From: Nemertoderma westbladi
Lineage: Eukaryota; Xenacoelomorpha; Nemertodermatida; Nemertodermatidae
Reading direction: 5' to 3'
Length of the DNA stretch: 64,000 nucleotides
Assembly: GCA_032718475.1 (NCBI GenBank)
Contig: JAUCBJ010008665.1
Span: forward strand, 1 to 64,000
The translations under genes were made by a program, and so were the position numbers. This document shows positions 33,246-43,575 of the stretch, one piece after another; within the stretch, counting starts at the first letter, position 1, and the number at the start of each line of letters is the position of its first letter. The notes beneath the pieces are model-generated. The model had not been told where the DNA came from and searched no databases. It saw only the letters and a list, made by a program, of their open reading frames with translations.

Positions 33246-35776
33246 GTAATCCGATGATCAGCATCGATTTTAGCGGAAAGAGACCTCCGAGACCTGTTAC
33301 GCCGACCGTTACAACTTTGGATCCGTATACGGAGATTAAACCCCGTACGACTCCCGCTTTGATAGAAACGGCAGTGGCCATTTCACTCTACAGAGCATAT
33401 AAGGACCTAGAGGCGCGGCGCGAAGCGGCACGGAACTCTCGAGTCCCTGGTCCACATTCACTTCACCACACCAGGAGAGGAAGCTCACGCCTGAGCACCA
33501 GGACGAGATAGACGCGTTGCGGCAGGAAGAGCGAGCGGCAAAGGCGAAACAACTATTCATAGAGCTTATAGCTGAGTATAATAAGACTGCGGATAAACAC
33601 CAGGAAGAGACGAGAGGAGTTACTGGATTTATTCCACAGGCTGTATCTCAACCTAGACCGGTGTATTATTCCAGTGGAAACGAAGCTGCGATGTTGGTAG
33701 ATCACCCAGAGTCACGAGAAGCCATTCGATTCTTGCCTATGGTGACGTTGACGGATCATGGGAACGTCCACTACTTGAGGGAAGCCTTATGCGCGAGTTC
33801 CTGCGCAATGTTCTGATACAGATAACGGACTACGACCATTGGATAAGATTGGAGCTCCGGGGAAGGAGAATAAGTTATTCGGTTGGTTAGACAAATACAT
33901 AAAGGTATGGGTCGCTGTGGCAATGTTCCCAGACGACGAGGAGGTAGACCAGGCATGGTTGAGGAGGAAGGGTTCCTATACCCAGTACGACGACCCCAAG
34001 GCTATTGAGTGCATGTGGACCCAATCCAACGAGATTCAGCGCCAATGGAGAAAGACGGAGGAATCCTTGGAGGATTGGCGTCTAATGTTTTATGACAACG
34101 AGGGAGGGTCTCACCAGGAATGCTTGACCAGCAAATGTATTCAAGTTCGAGCAGCCGACGGCGTGACCCACGTGTTTATGCGCGTGAGGGCGGACCGGGA
34201 TAGACCGGAGCCCATTATAACGACACAATATAGGTGCGGGAAGGATCCCCAATAACATATCTTAGAGGTATGTGGGCGAGGGGGTATGCATGGAGCGGAG
34301 CGGATCGACGCTAGGATGTTACCCAAGAAGGTTTGGGAGGCGATCCTTAACCAAGATTATGTCAAGGTGGGATCAGGTGTCCAGAGTGATCTGGAGAGTG
34401 ATTTCAACAATATGGCGGACCCAGAGGATCGATTGCCATTCGTTGACACCAAGCTATTATTGCTATAGGCGCAGGACATTGGGATTTATAGGGAGTACCC
34501 CAATTCTGTTAAGACTGGTATGGGTTTTATATCGCATTTATTATATAATTGGGACTTCAAGTTAAAGATGCAGAAGAAATACAAGGAGGCGTACGGTGAA
34601 TATAACACGCCGCTGGGAGCTGAGTTCAAATCCCATTCCAAGCGGCAAGCGTTGGTATATTGGAACATCTGCGCACCACCCCGTGCTTCGTTGCAATATT
34701 ATTTGGTATTGGGGTCAAACACGGTAACTTGCCTAATTACGGACATAGTCGCAAGAGTTTTGAAGCGCCATCCGTTGGTATTTGGTGGAGAACAATACAT
34801 CAGATCGAAAGGGGGGAATTCAGTCTGACGTGATGAAGCTTTTCTTAACCCTTTCTTCAACCAATCGTTAGATAATACATCGATGGTCAGAAGAGGATTG
34901 GCGATATTCGAAGGAGTATACCGACAGAACATTGGAGACTTGGGAGATCGACCTTCCATGGAGTATCCGACGCCAGAGGCATTGGAGAAGTGGTTCGGGA
35001 ACCAAACCCACGGGTTTGGTACTCCCGTCCACTTGGATGCAGACAGACCCGTTAGAGAGAGGAAGGGAGACGGTTGGCCTGAGACGTTAGTAAAGGTGTT
35101 CGGAATGGATCTTCCGGTGGAGAAGACATATCCTAAACGGACGTGGGAGGAAATATTAGAGATTGAGGACAAAGGCAAGGATGTTTACTTTGTTCCAGAT
35201 CAGCAACCCTTAACCGGAGAGGATGACATTGTTCTAGATATTGGGAAGGAAGGAAGCGCAAAACCGATTGGAGACCTCATATATGACAGGGCTTGGTTAC
35301 CGCAAGCGCGTAGATGTAAGTTGTGCGGTAGCACGAGACACAGTCAGAAGATGTGTGACGCTGTTGTAGAAGCAGTGCACAAGGTTTGCCGTTGGTGTAA
35401 TGAGACCGACCATTCGTTTTATACATGTACCGTCTTCATTTCTCAGTGTGGATATTGCGGGGTGAAGGGACACCGTAGTTCGAAGTGTCAGCTGCGCGAC
35501 GACGCCTTTCAGAACCATAGCACCAACTTACTTCGAGAGATGTTGGATAAGTGGGAAGACGCGGCGGATTACCATATTCAGGCCCAGATGAGGTGGCTGC
35601 CGTTTAAGGCGGGTTACGGATTCTGGGCGGAGGATCCTTCACACGTGGCGTACGAGCCCTACCTACAGTCGTTACCTCAGTATCAAGAATTAATGCTATC
35701 CACTCAAGACCTTCCACGGAACACTGGAGTTGTGGTGATCAGGTCATACTTTAGACAGCCTAATATGGACATATAA
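33242..35776 (+). pseudogene. Gag/ORF1-like protein with three CCHC knuckles, decayed
   Basis: Starts MSNPMISIDFSGKRPPRPVT. Two single-base frame changes are evident near 33470 and 33785; then one frame continues to 35776, broken only by in-frame TAA (34253-34255), TAG (34466-34468) and TGA (34826-34828). The C-terminal part (about 35310-35495) has three CX2CX4HX4C knuckles in a row: CKLCGSTRHSQKMC, CRWCNETDHSFYTC, CGYCGVKGHRSSKC. Knuckles of this kind bind nucleic acid in retroelement Gag/ORF1 proteins. I find no reverse transcriptase on this strand nearby and cannot place the family. It is most likely a retroelement remnant; a domesticated or unknown viral-type gene is possible. Confidence 0.6.
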
Positions 35777-35843
35777 ATATACCTGGAATTTTATCGGTAT
35801 TTGCGATAGAAACACTAACGGAATATTCTCAGAGACAAGGAAG

Positions 35844-36360
35844 GTGGTGCACCCGCGAGGCGATTGGAGGGTGGCGGCCATCCAGTACAGGAACAAATTC
35901 CTGTTGACCCACGTTCGTCTAGGGTCATTGACCGCTGAACGAATAGTGGAGCAGCGGGCTGATGCGCCCACCGCAACAACAGCCGGAGCTCATGGCTCAT
36001 GGCAAGGAGCTGATGGAGTGGTCCTTAGTAAATGTCAAGCGAAAGACGCTCAATACCACGAAATCATAGACGCTTAGCAGCTGCAACGCAAAGCGCAGGG
36101 GATGTCCGAAAGGGCGCGCGTACAATTACAGAAGGAGGAGTTGGCGGAGGCGCCCGCAGCAACGTGGCTAATGGGATGAGGCCGAGGGAGGAGCATCAGT
36201 CGGGAACTAGTTGGCGCTCAAAAGTCGTCCTCATCGCTGGTCCCAGGAAGTGACGCCTCGAGAACGCCATCGTTGGAATCCACTGGAGGTAGACTAGTGT
36301 ATCTGGGAAGGGGGCGGAAAAGAGGAGCGAGCCCGAGAGACCCAGGAGCCAGCCGATGAT
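35844..36360 (+). pseudogene. Second frame of the gag-like element, decayed
   Basis: A frame starting VHPRGDWRVAAIQYRNKFLL continues past TAG at 36075-36077 and TGA at about 36177-36179 with coherent, helix-prone and then basic sequence (KEELAEAP..., GRGRKRGASPRDPGASR), ending with TGA near 36360. The downstream 36361-36973 is AT-rich spacer with no feature. Confidence 0.35.
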
Positions 36361-36973
36361 GCCACATAACATCAAGGAGCGACAAACTATAAACATATAC
36401 ATCATCGTCGCTCTGATGTATATTGTAGGCTTTAATTATATATCCGACTGGACTCATATACACATATAGTCGTATTCGTTTTAAAATTTATTGAAGGACG
36501 AAGGCGGAAGGTGGCTCAGGAGGTGACTGGAGAGACAAACCTGCGGGTTTGGCTTACTCCTTTCACCTGCCTGAGCAATATTGCGTTTTTTATATTAAGT
36601 AAATGTCCGAAACGAAAGAAATTATTATCTAATTTTATATTTAGTTTGATTATCGGCCTTTAAACGCAATAATATTTAGTTAACCGAATTAGCCTTAATA
36701 GATTGTTAATTTGTAAATACATGCTGAAAGAAGCAATATTTGTGTAATTTAATTTGTATGTAATAATCATCATGCAATATAAATAGCAATATTTGTACGT
36801 ATTTATTATGACATGATTTATTAATTAATTACTTAATACTACAACAGGTTAACCAACAGTTTACAGTTTATATAAATATAATATATTTTGATCAAATTAT
36901 AGCACAACAAACAATGGCTAGTAACAATAAACAAAACCTACTGTATAAGTTGGTAGGACGAGGACAATAATAT

Positions 36974-37546
36974 TCAGTATTGGGTAGCCAGATCAACCCC
37001 CCGCAGACCTGCCCCATCCCCAAAGCCTGACCCACACCAAAACCGTCGACCACCTCTGAGGCAGAGAGAATTCGATCGGAGGAGGGCGAATTGAATCCTC
37101 CGGCAAACTCCACCCTGCACACAGGCAAGGCCCCTCTCGGCCATCCCAGCTTGTCTCGAGACAAGGGTCTCGGCCAGATGGCGAATGAGAATCTCTGCCT
37201 CATTGCACCATACGCCGTCGGTTGTACCGACCAGTGGGGTAAAGGACATCCTCTGGTCTTCACAGACAGTCCGGTAATGGGTGTGTTTCAGCCGGGCCCG
37301 CTGCTCCAAGAGGGACTCTGTCGACCAGTTGGCCTGGACGTACGAGGTGGCGTCAGCGTTGATTATCGCAATGTCAAACGACGCCACTCGTTGGTTGGTC
37401 CAGACCCCCCGGACAACTAGGTCTGCCCTTACCCCCCTCATCTCCCGCCCCTGTCTGTCGATGTATCCTTGGGAGAGGGTCACCTCACGCTCGACACTTG
37501 ATTGGTCGAAAGCCGAGGTCACCAAACACCTGGCCAACCTCGTCAA
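36974..37546 (-). pseudogene. C-terminal domain of the RT element
   Basis: The minus-strand frame contains ADLVVRGVWTNQRVASFDIA then SFTPLVGTTDGVW and SNSLCLRGG. The pattern D-x-x-x-RG-x-W...FD-x-x and F-TPLV...G is what I know from the C-terminus of a reverse transcriptase family found in many marine invertebrate genomes; it resembles a restriction-like nuclease fold (inference). It ends with a stop at 36974 followed by an AT-rich 3' region. Confidence 0.55.
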
Positions 37547-37795
37547 TGACGTTTGATGATAAGACCCCCGGATTTGCAGCTCAGTGCGTGGGAGGTGCTG
37601 AATGGGCTACCGCACCCCTCGCACGTAACTGGTAAACCCGGCGGGGTGAGACCATAACGAAGGGCGAGGTTGTCCCAGGCTCGTCAGGCCCCAAGTCTGT
37701 GTTGTCCAGCATGGACAGCTGGGCCGATAACCACCCCCCGGTCTTGTTCCGCGTCGTCCGCTCCGCGGTTCGTCGACGCTCGGCTGGTAATGCCC

Positions 37796-38278
37796 CTAGT
37801 GCGGCCTCCAGTTTCTCCTTATACGGGTATACTGGGCGGCCCGTGACTCGGTGAGGACTTTACGCAGCCGCACAGTGTGGTCGGCCACGTGAAGCAGCAG
37901 ACCAGACTGGATTGCTTCAACCACAAGAGAAGTCCCCTCGGTGGACGCAGCACGGGCATGGGCAAACCGCATTACGGGGTCCTGCAACCCAATCCCACCA
38001 TGGCGAACAGGCAGGAGGACCAAGTCCTCGTCTGAGGGGCCCAATGGGATACTGAACAGGGAGGGGATATACTGTCGAAGCAGCGCGGTCCGGATAGGAG
38101 CGAAATCCTCAACATCCATTGGGACTACCCGCATTAGGAAGTCCCATTCAGCCTGCACACACTTGGACTTCCCTGTGTGAGCAGTCTGGGAGTACTCCAG
38201 AGTCCTCCGAGAGTTTGTCGATATGTCCCACCCACCCCGCAACCTTGTCCGACACAAACTGCTTCCGTCCCTCGGCAT
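37796..38278 (-). pseudogene. RT element, thumb/connection region
   Basis: It contains KCVQAEWDFLMRVVPMD then PLGPSDEDLVLLPVRHGGIG and LQDP. The motif D-L-x-LPVRxGGxGLxxP is conserved in the same reverse transcriptase family after the palm. There are frame breaks against the flanking pieces. Confidence 0.65.
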
Positions 38279-39239
38279 CGCCGATATATCCCCCCAGGAA
38301 CTGGTGTCCGGAGACTATCTGGATGCCACTCCCATCGAACCTTTCCCGGGCTTCTGCCTCCAGCCCTGGCTTTATTACCAGGTAAGTTTTGGTCGGTTCG
38401 GGGAAGTTGCCGATTTTGGGACCTTTTAGCTGCAGGTCGGACCACCACTGTGCAACTCCGCACAGACTCCCTGCCGCCGAGGCGTCGTCCGCGTACCAGC
38501 ACTGAGTCGATGATGATCCCTGGGTGTGGGGCACTGTGGAACCAACTCGCGACCCCTGGGGACTGGACTGGTACAATGTGGGGAAGGGATTGGACAGGGA
38601 CACCATGGCAGTGGGTGGGAGCGCCGTTGGAGTAACTGGGGACAGCATGGGGAGTGACTGAGACAATGGGGAGGAGGGACTGGACAATGTGGAAGTAACA
38701 TGGGACAGCGTGGGGATGGACTGGGACATTGAGGAGAAGGGACTGGACAATGTGGTGGTAACCTGGGACAGCATTTGGATGGACTGGGACAATGCGGGGA
38801 AGGAACTGGATTCTGTGGGAGTAACCTGGGGCAGCATTGGGATGGACTGGGGCAATGAGGTGAAGGGACTGGACAGTGTGGAAGTAACATGGGACAGCAT
38901 GGGGATGGACTGGGGCGATGCGGGGAAGGGACTGGATACTGTGGGAATAACTTGGGACAGCATGGGGATGGACTGGGACAATGCGGGGAAGGGATCGGAC
39001 TCTGTGTGAGTAACCTTGGACAACATGGGGATGGACTGGGACAATGAGGGGAAGGGACTGGACAATGTGGGAGTAACCTGGGACAGCATGGGGATGGACT
39101 GGGACAATGCGGGGAAGGGACTGGATACTGTGGGAGTAACATGGGTAAGCATGGAGATGGACTGTGACAATGCCGAGAAGGGACTGATGTTATAATCGGG
39201 ATAGCGATCATAAAATAGTGGATACTGTGGGAGTAACAT
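38148..39239 (-). pseudogene. RT element, motif C part plus in-frame tandem repeat
   Basis: One open frame of 363 codons: ten or so 21-residue repeats (SQSIPMLSQVTPTVSSPFPAL), then CWYADDASAAGSL (catalytic motif C, YADD at 38483-38494), GPKIGNFPEPTKTYLV (motif D) and HQFLGGYIG (motif E). The repeats are therefore in the reading frame of the polymerase, directly before the catalytic YADD. The N-terminal side of the same protein is at 48360-49577, beyond the inserted Gypsy element. Confidence 0.75.
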
Positions 39240-39284
39240 GGGTCAGCATGGAGATGGACTGTGACAATGCCGAGAAGGGACTGA
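38627..39284. repeat. 63-bp tandem repeat inside the RT gene, left part
   Basis: About ten copies of a 63-bp unit (ggagtaacctgggacagcat, ggggatggactgggacaatg, cggggaagggactggatact, gtg). It is continuous with the right part at 48101-48476 once the Gypsy element is removed. Confidence 0.9.
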
Positions 39285-39315
39285 TGTTATAATCGGGATA
39301 GCGATCATAAAATAG
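39122..39315. repeat. 97-bp tandem duplication across the Gypsy insertion junction
   Basis: Two copies, starting at 39122 and 39219, each consisting of 66 bp of minisatellite plus the first 31 bp of the Gypsy LTR (tgttataatcgggatagcga...). The second copy continues into the full LTR at 39285. They differ at about one base (gggtaagc against gggtcagc). Confidence 0.9.
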
Positions 39316-39586
39316 AAGTAACTGAAGAAGTAACTGAAGTATAGAAAAAGTAAGCTACATACTGACATATGCGAAATATTGATATCCATCCAATCCAAAC
39401 AAAGTATATCAAAATCAACACAGTCTAACCGTACTACCGGTACATAAACATACTGATGACATACCAGTAATCATCCATCCAAATCACCTCTACCGTACTA
39501 CCGGTACCCTCCTGCAATACCATGTCTCGAGTCAGGCCATGTCCAGTCCCTCATCCGGCCAGTTAGGTCCTAAAATATACTCAACA
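39285..39586 (-). repeat. Gypsy 3' LTR (302 bp)
   Basis: Starts tgttataatc and ends actcaaca on the plus strand. It carries two 12-bp tandem duplications (gggatagcgatc and aagtaactgaag) that the other LTR lacks, which accounts exactly for the 24-bp length difference. The motif CCGTACTACCGGTAC occurs twice inside. Confidence 0.95.
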
Positions 39587-39597
39587 TCCCCTCCACC
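39587..39597 (-). other. Gypsy polypurine tract
   Basis: Minus-strand GGTGGAGGGGA directly abuts the 3' LTR, as required for plus-strand DNA priming. Confidence 0.8.
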
Positions 39598-39843
39598 AAA
39601 GCTTGAGTTCCATCGAAAAGCTATAATACAGTTCACTTGAGTCTACTAATTCGACTTTTATATTGTAGCAACTTCCAATGCATCTTCTTCCATTATTAAA
39701 TTTTACTTTCAGTTTCGACTTTTCTACATTTACATACTATATACATTTCTTTGCACTTCATTATTATATAATACCCAATTAATAATATTTCATCTCCATA
39801 CATACTTCAATAAAATTATTTAGTTCAGTGTAAATATCCTATA

Positions 39844-40301
39844 TCATTTATCTTTAGATCGGGTTTCATATCTATGACTTGAAACAACTTCTTGTCTATT
39901 TGGAAGGTCCTTTTTCTTAGAATTGATAATTACTGAGTCACGCAGTTGCGCACGATTCGTAAATCTTCTTCCAGTTTGTGTTTCTTTCCCTACATAAGGC
40001 ATTGATATATCCAATTGTGTATGTTTCAGTTTTGAAACGTTTACTGTAAAGGTTGTACAATCGTCACCTCCCTTTAGTGAGATATCTGCATTTTCGTCAG
40101 TAACTTTCGTGACTTAATAATAATAATAATAATAATAAAAGGTCCAAGGTAGGGACGAGCAAATTTATGTGCTGCTCCAGATTTGTCTGCAGGACAATAT
40201 AGTAGCACTTGTTGTCCAACTTTGAAGTCATGAGGTTTTGCCGTTTTATTGTATTCCTGTTCCCATGATTCATGCGCTTTCTTAACATTTTGTTGAACCA
40301 A
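39844..40301 (-). pseudogene. Gypsy integrase C-terminal tail
   Basis: In frame 40074-40301: HDFKVGQQVLLYCPADKSG then RPYLGPF (the GPY/F motif of Gypsy integrases), followed by seven Ile from an (AAT)n run at 40115-40138. Beyond it another frame continues to a stop at 39844, ending YETRSKDK, a typical Gypsy Pol end. The frame break and microsatellite indicate decay. Confidence 0.75.
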
Positions 40302-42903
40302 TTGGAATGACTGTTGCTAAGTTGTCCTTTAAATCATCAATAAAATCATATTGATCTGCATACATACGGGGTTGATAACAACAAAAATACTGAAATGGAA
40401 AATTTGCATCTCTTCCATGTGTTAAATAGAAAGGAGTTTCTTTCGTGGTGCAATGATATGTAGTATTATAAGCAAATATGAGTTGTTGCAAATACGTATC
40501 CCAATCTGTACCATGTTGATTTACAAAATGAGATAACATATCACATAAAGTTCTGTTCATGCGCTCTACTGCACCATTGGCTTGCTGATGTTCAGGTGTG
40601 GTAAATATTTTATTGATATTTAACATCTTACACAACTCTGTTAGAAGTTCTGAAGTAAAATCTGAGCCTTGGTCAGATAAGAGTTTCTCTGGAGCACCAT
40701 GTTGGGAAATCACCATATCCATCATTATTCTAGCTATAGTTTGTGATTCTTGATTGGGAATTCCAGCAGCTATAACCCACTTCGTAAAAAGGTCAACAAA
40801 TAGAACGGCATGTTTATTTCCATGTTCAGTTAATGGTAAATCCAGTACATCAACGGCAACTATTTCCATTGGTCTGGAGGATAAGATGGGTTTTAAGTTA
40901 GTGATTTGAAACCTATGAGGTGGTTTACGTGTTTGGCAACTAATACATGAGTTACAATAATTAACAACATCTTTATGTATATTATTCCAATAAAAATGTT
41001 GCGCTAAGGATTGATACGTTTTCTCTATTCCAAAATGTCCTCCTGTAGTTGAAGAATGTCTTTGTTGGATCAAGTTTCCTTGCATATGAGAAGGTACAAC
41101 AGGTAAATATGTCTTTCTCAACAATAATGATAGTTTGTAAAGACACTTCTTTCCTATCATATTCTCTTTTATACAATAATTAGAGTTAGCAATATCCTTA
41201 AAATGAGTTTGATCACCATGTTTAGTTAGTATATTCGAGTTCAAGTAGTCAATTATATGTTTTAAATCTTTATCTTTCAATTGTTCATCTATATTGATAT
41301 CTAATGCAGATTCATTGTCAATAGTATGTATCTTTGAGATGCTATCATCTTTACTCTCATTCATGGCATTATTTTCACAATGTTCATTTAGAATGTTTCT
41401 CATTTCTTCAAGTATGGTCTCCTCATTGTCCATGCCCATATTATCATTATTATCATCTTGCATTTCATTGGTTGATGTGTTCCGTGGTAATCTTGACAGT
41501 GCATCAGCTGCCAGGTTAAATTTACCAGGTCTGTATGTAATTTTAGGCATTTGTGGCATCAGTTTGATCATCCATCTTGCCAATCTTCCTTTAGGGTTCT
41601 TTGTATTTAAAAACCACATCAGAGCACTATGGTCTGTGATTACTTTGTAATCTTGTCCTACTAGATATGCATCAAAATGGTCTATAGCCCATATAATTGC
41701 ATATAACTCGAGTTCAGTAACATGCCATTTGCATTCGTTGGGTGTTAGAGATTTTCCTGCATACACCACTGGGTGTAAAATTCCATTATCGTCTTCTTGA
41801 CTAAGAATCGCTCCCAATCCAGTAGTACTAGCGTCAGTTTCTAACACAAATGATTTTGACATATTTGGACGAATAAGTATTGGTTCTGATATTAAAGCTT
41901 TTCGCAATGCTTGAAATGCATTCTCACATTCTTCTGACCATTTAAATTCTACATTCTTATGGGTTAATGCATTTAATGGCCCACATATTTGGGCATGGTC
42001 CTTAATGAATTTCCGATAATAACGTACAAACCCAAGAAATTTCTGTACTTCTTTAAGATTTGTAGGTCTAGGATAATCTTGTACAAGTTCAATCTTTCTA
42101 GGATCCGGTTTAATTCCAAATTGGGTAATCACATGTCCCAAAAATGTTATTTCATTACATGCAAATTTACATTTTTGCGGTTTAAGTTTTAGTCCAGCTT
42201 TATGAATACGATTCATAATCTTCTCAATATGTTTTATATGGTCTTCAAATGTCTTTGAATATATTAAGACATCATCTAAATAAACAAAACAGAATTGTCC
42301 TATATACCCCTGGAGAACAGTATTCATCAGGCGTTGACATCTCGGTGGGGCATTCATTAAACCAAAGGGCATTCTATTAAATCGGTATGCTCCTTCAAAT
42401 GTAACCATTGTTGTTTTATCCTTTGAATCTTCATCCATAGGTATCTGGTAAAACATTTGTTTAGCATCCACCACAGTAAATATACTTGCATCTTGTATAT
42501 TATCTAAGATATCGTCAATCCTTGGCATTGGATAACAGTCTCGGGTTGTTACACTATTTAGTGCTCGGTAATCAACACATAAACGTAATGACTTATCTGG
42601 TTTCTGCACAAATAAAATAGGACTGGTCCATATTGCAGATGAAGGTTCTATAACACCTTGTTCTATTAAGTCCTTTATCATTGTTTTACATTGATCTCGG
42701 TACGCTAGTGGAATTCGACGAGGATGCTGTTGTATAGGCTTTGCATTACCAGTTTCGATATGATGCGAAGCAAGATGAGTTAAACCAGTTGGTTCATCAT
42801 CTAGTGCAAAATCCTCTTTGAAAAGTAAAAGTGTATCTGTTAATTGTATTTGTTGGAGAGAGGTTAAATTTGTCCAATCATTTGCCATTTTCAAACATTC
42901 CAA
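40282..42903 (-). CDS. Gypsy Pol: RT, RNase H, integrase
   Basis: 873 open codons; the frame is also open upstream to about 43013, so the listed start is not a true initiation codon. It contains LRLCVDYRALNSVT, VVDAKQMFYQIPM (motif A), FCFVYLDDVLIYSK (catalytic YLDD), FLGHVIT, RNase H with FVLETDASTTGLGAIL, the HHCC finger (HRSSTTGGHFG ... CNSCISCQ) and an integrase core with VDVLDLP, LSDQGSDFTS and ANGAVERMNR (the D, D, E residues). Separated from the protease frame by a one-base frame difference near 43015 and from the tail at 40282. Confidence 0.92.
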   Translation of the reverse strand: MECLKMANDWTNLTSLQQIQLTDTLLLFKEDFALDDEPTGLTHLASHHIETGNAKPIQQHPRRIPLAYRDQCKTMIKDLIEQGVIEPSSAIWTSPILFVQKPDKSLRLCVDYRALNSVTTRDCYPMPRIDDILDNIQDASIFTVVDAKQMFYQIPMDEDSKDKTTMVTFEGAYRFNRMPFGLMNAPPRCQRLMNTVLQGYIGQFCFVYLDDVLIYSKTFEDHIKHIEKIMNRIHKAGLKLKPQKCKFACNEITFLGHVITQFGIKPDPRKIELVQDYPRPTNLKEVQKFLGFVRYYRKFIKDHAQICGPLNALTHKNVEFKWSEECENAFQALRKALISEPILIRPNMSKSFVLETDASTTGLGAILSQEDDNGILHPVVYAGKSLTPNECKWHVTELELYAIIWAIDHFDAYLVGQDYKVITDHSALMWFLNTKNPKGRLARWMIKLMPQMPKITYRPGKFNLAADALSRLPRNTSTNEMQDDNNDNMGMDNEETILEEMRNILNEHCENNAMNESKDDSISKIHTIDNESALDINIDEQLKDKDLKHIIDYLNSNILTKHGDQTHFKDIANSNYCIKENMIGKKCLYKLSLLLRKTYLPVVPSHMQGNLIQQRHSSTTGGHFGIEKTYQSLAQHFYWNNIHKDVVNYCNSCISCQTRKPPHRFQITNLKPILSSRPMEIVAVDVLDLPLTEHGNKHAVLFVDLFTKWVIAAGIPNQESQTIARIMMDMVISQHGAPEKLLSDQGSDFTSELLTELCKMLNINKIFTTPEHQQANGAVERMNRTLCDMLSHFVNQHGTDWDTYLQQLIFAYNTTYHCTTKETPFYLTHGRDANFPFQYFCCYQPRMYADQYDFIDDLKDNLATVIPIGSTKC

Positions 42904-43010
42904 TAGTTTGATAATTCTATTTCGTGCTTGTAGAGCACTTCTGTCGCTGTCATCTTCATTATTAATATTCTCATTAACATTTTGCGATTTAACTTGAAAA
43001 GTGTCACATG

Positions 43011-43575
43011 TTACGGTACTTCATTGTCACGATCAAGAGTTTCAAAATATTCTACTGTCCCAATTTTCCTATTTGGTCTTATTCTGATTTTAGTATTTGT
43101 TATATTTTCAATTGTTAAAGTAATAAGCTCATTATCATCAGGTACTACAATAGTTCCATACATCCTGAAGGGTAATGAATTATTTGGCTGAAAAATCAAT
43201 GTCTCACCATTTCCAACATCTTGCATATGTGCCTTTATAAAACAAGAACAGTTTGGTTTCAGAGTTATACCAGTTGAAACTTTCACACAAGATATATATC
43301 TGTTCATTGATGTCTTGATAGGCTCAGTTTGTCTCTCTTCAATATCTTCCTTCTTTATTTCTTGTTGTATACTTACATCATTATTCTGTATTGTTGCCTT
43401 AAGCTCACTTTCAGGCTTTCTGTGTTTACTTGATTCTTCGTAAGGTATATTCCATAATACTGGATTTTCAGTCAACTTTAATAGTGGACCAACATTATGA
43501 CCAACTAACAGTAGATGTTCCTTGCCCATGTGTGGATCTATTAAAGCTGTAGTTAATACTGGTGGAAAAGTTTGT
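43011..43575 (-). CDS. Gypsy protease C-terminal part and linker to RT
   Basis: The frame reads FPPVLTTALIDPHMGKEHLL and LLVGHNVGPLLK, then a linker with PNCSCFIKAHMQD and FRMYGTIVVPDDNE, ending DRDNEVP at a TAA. It is the -1 frame relative to Gag; the junction near 43575 (GCT ATA AAA TAC) could be a programmed -1 shift or a lost base. The end near 43015 needs one extra base to join Pol. Confidence 0.7.
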
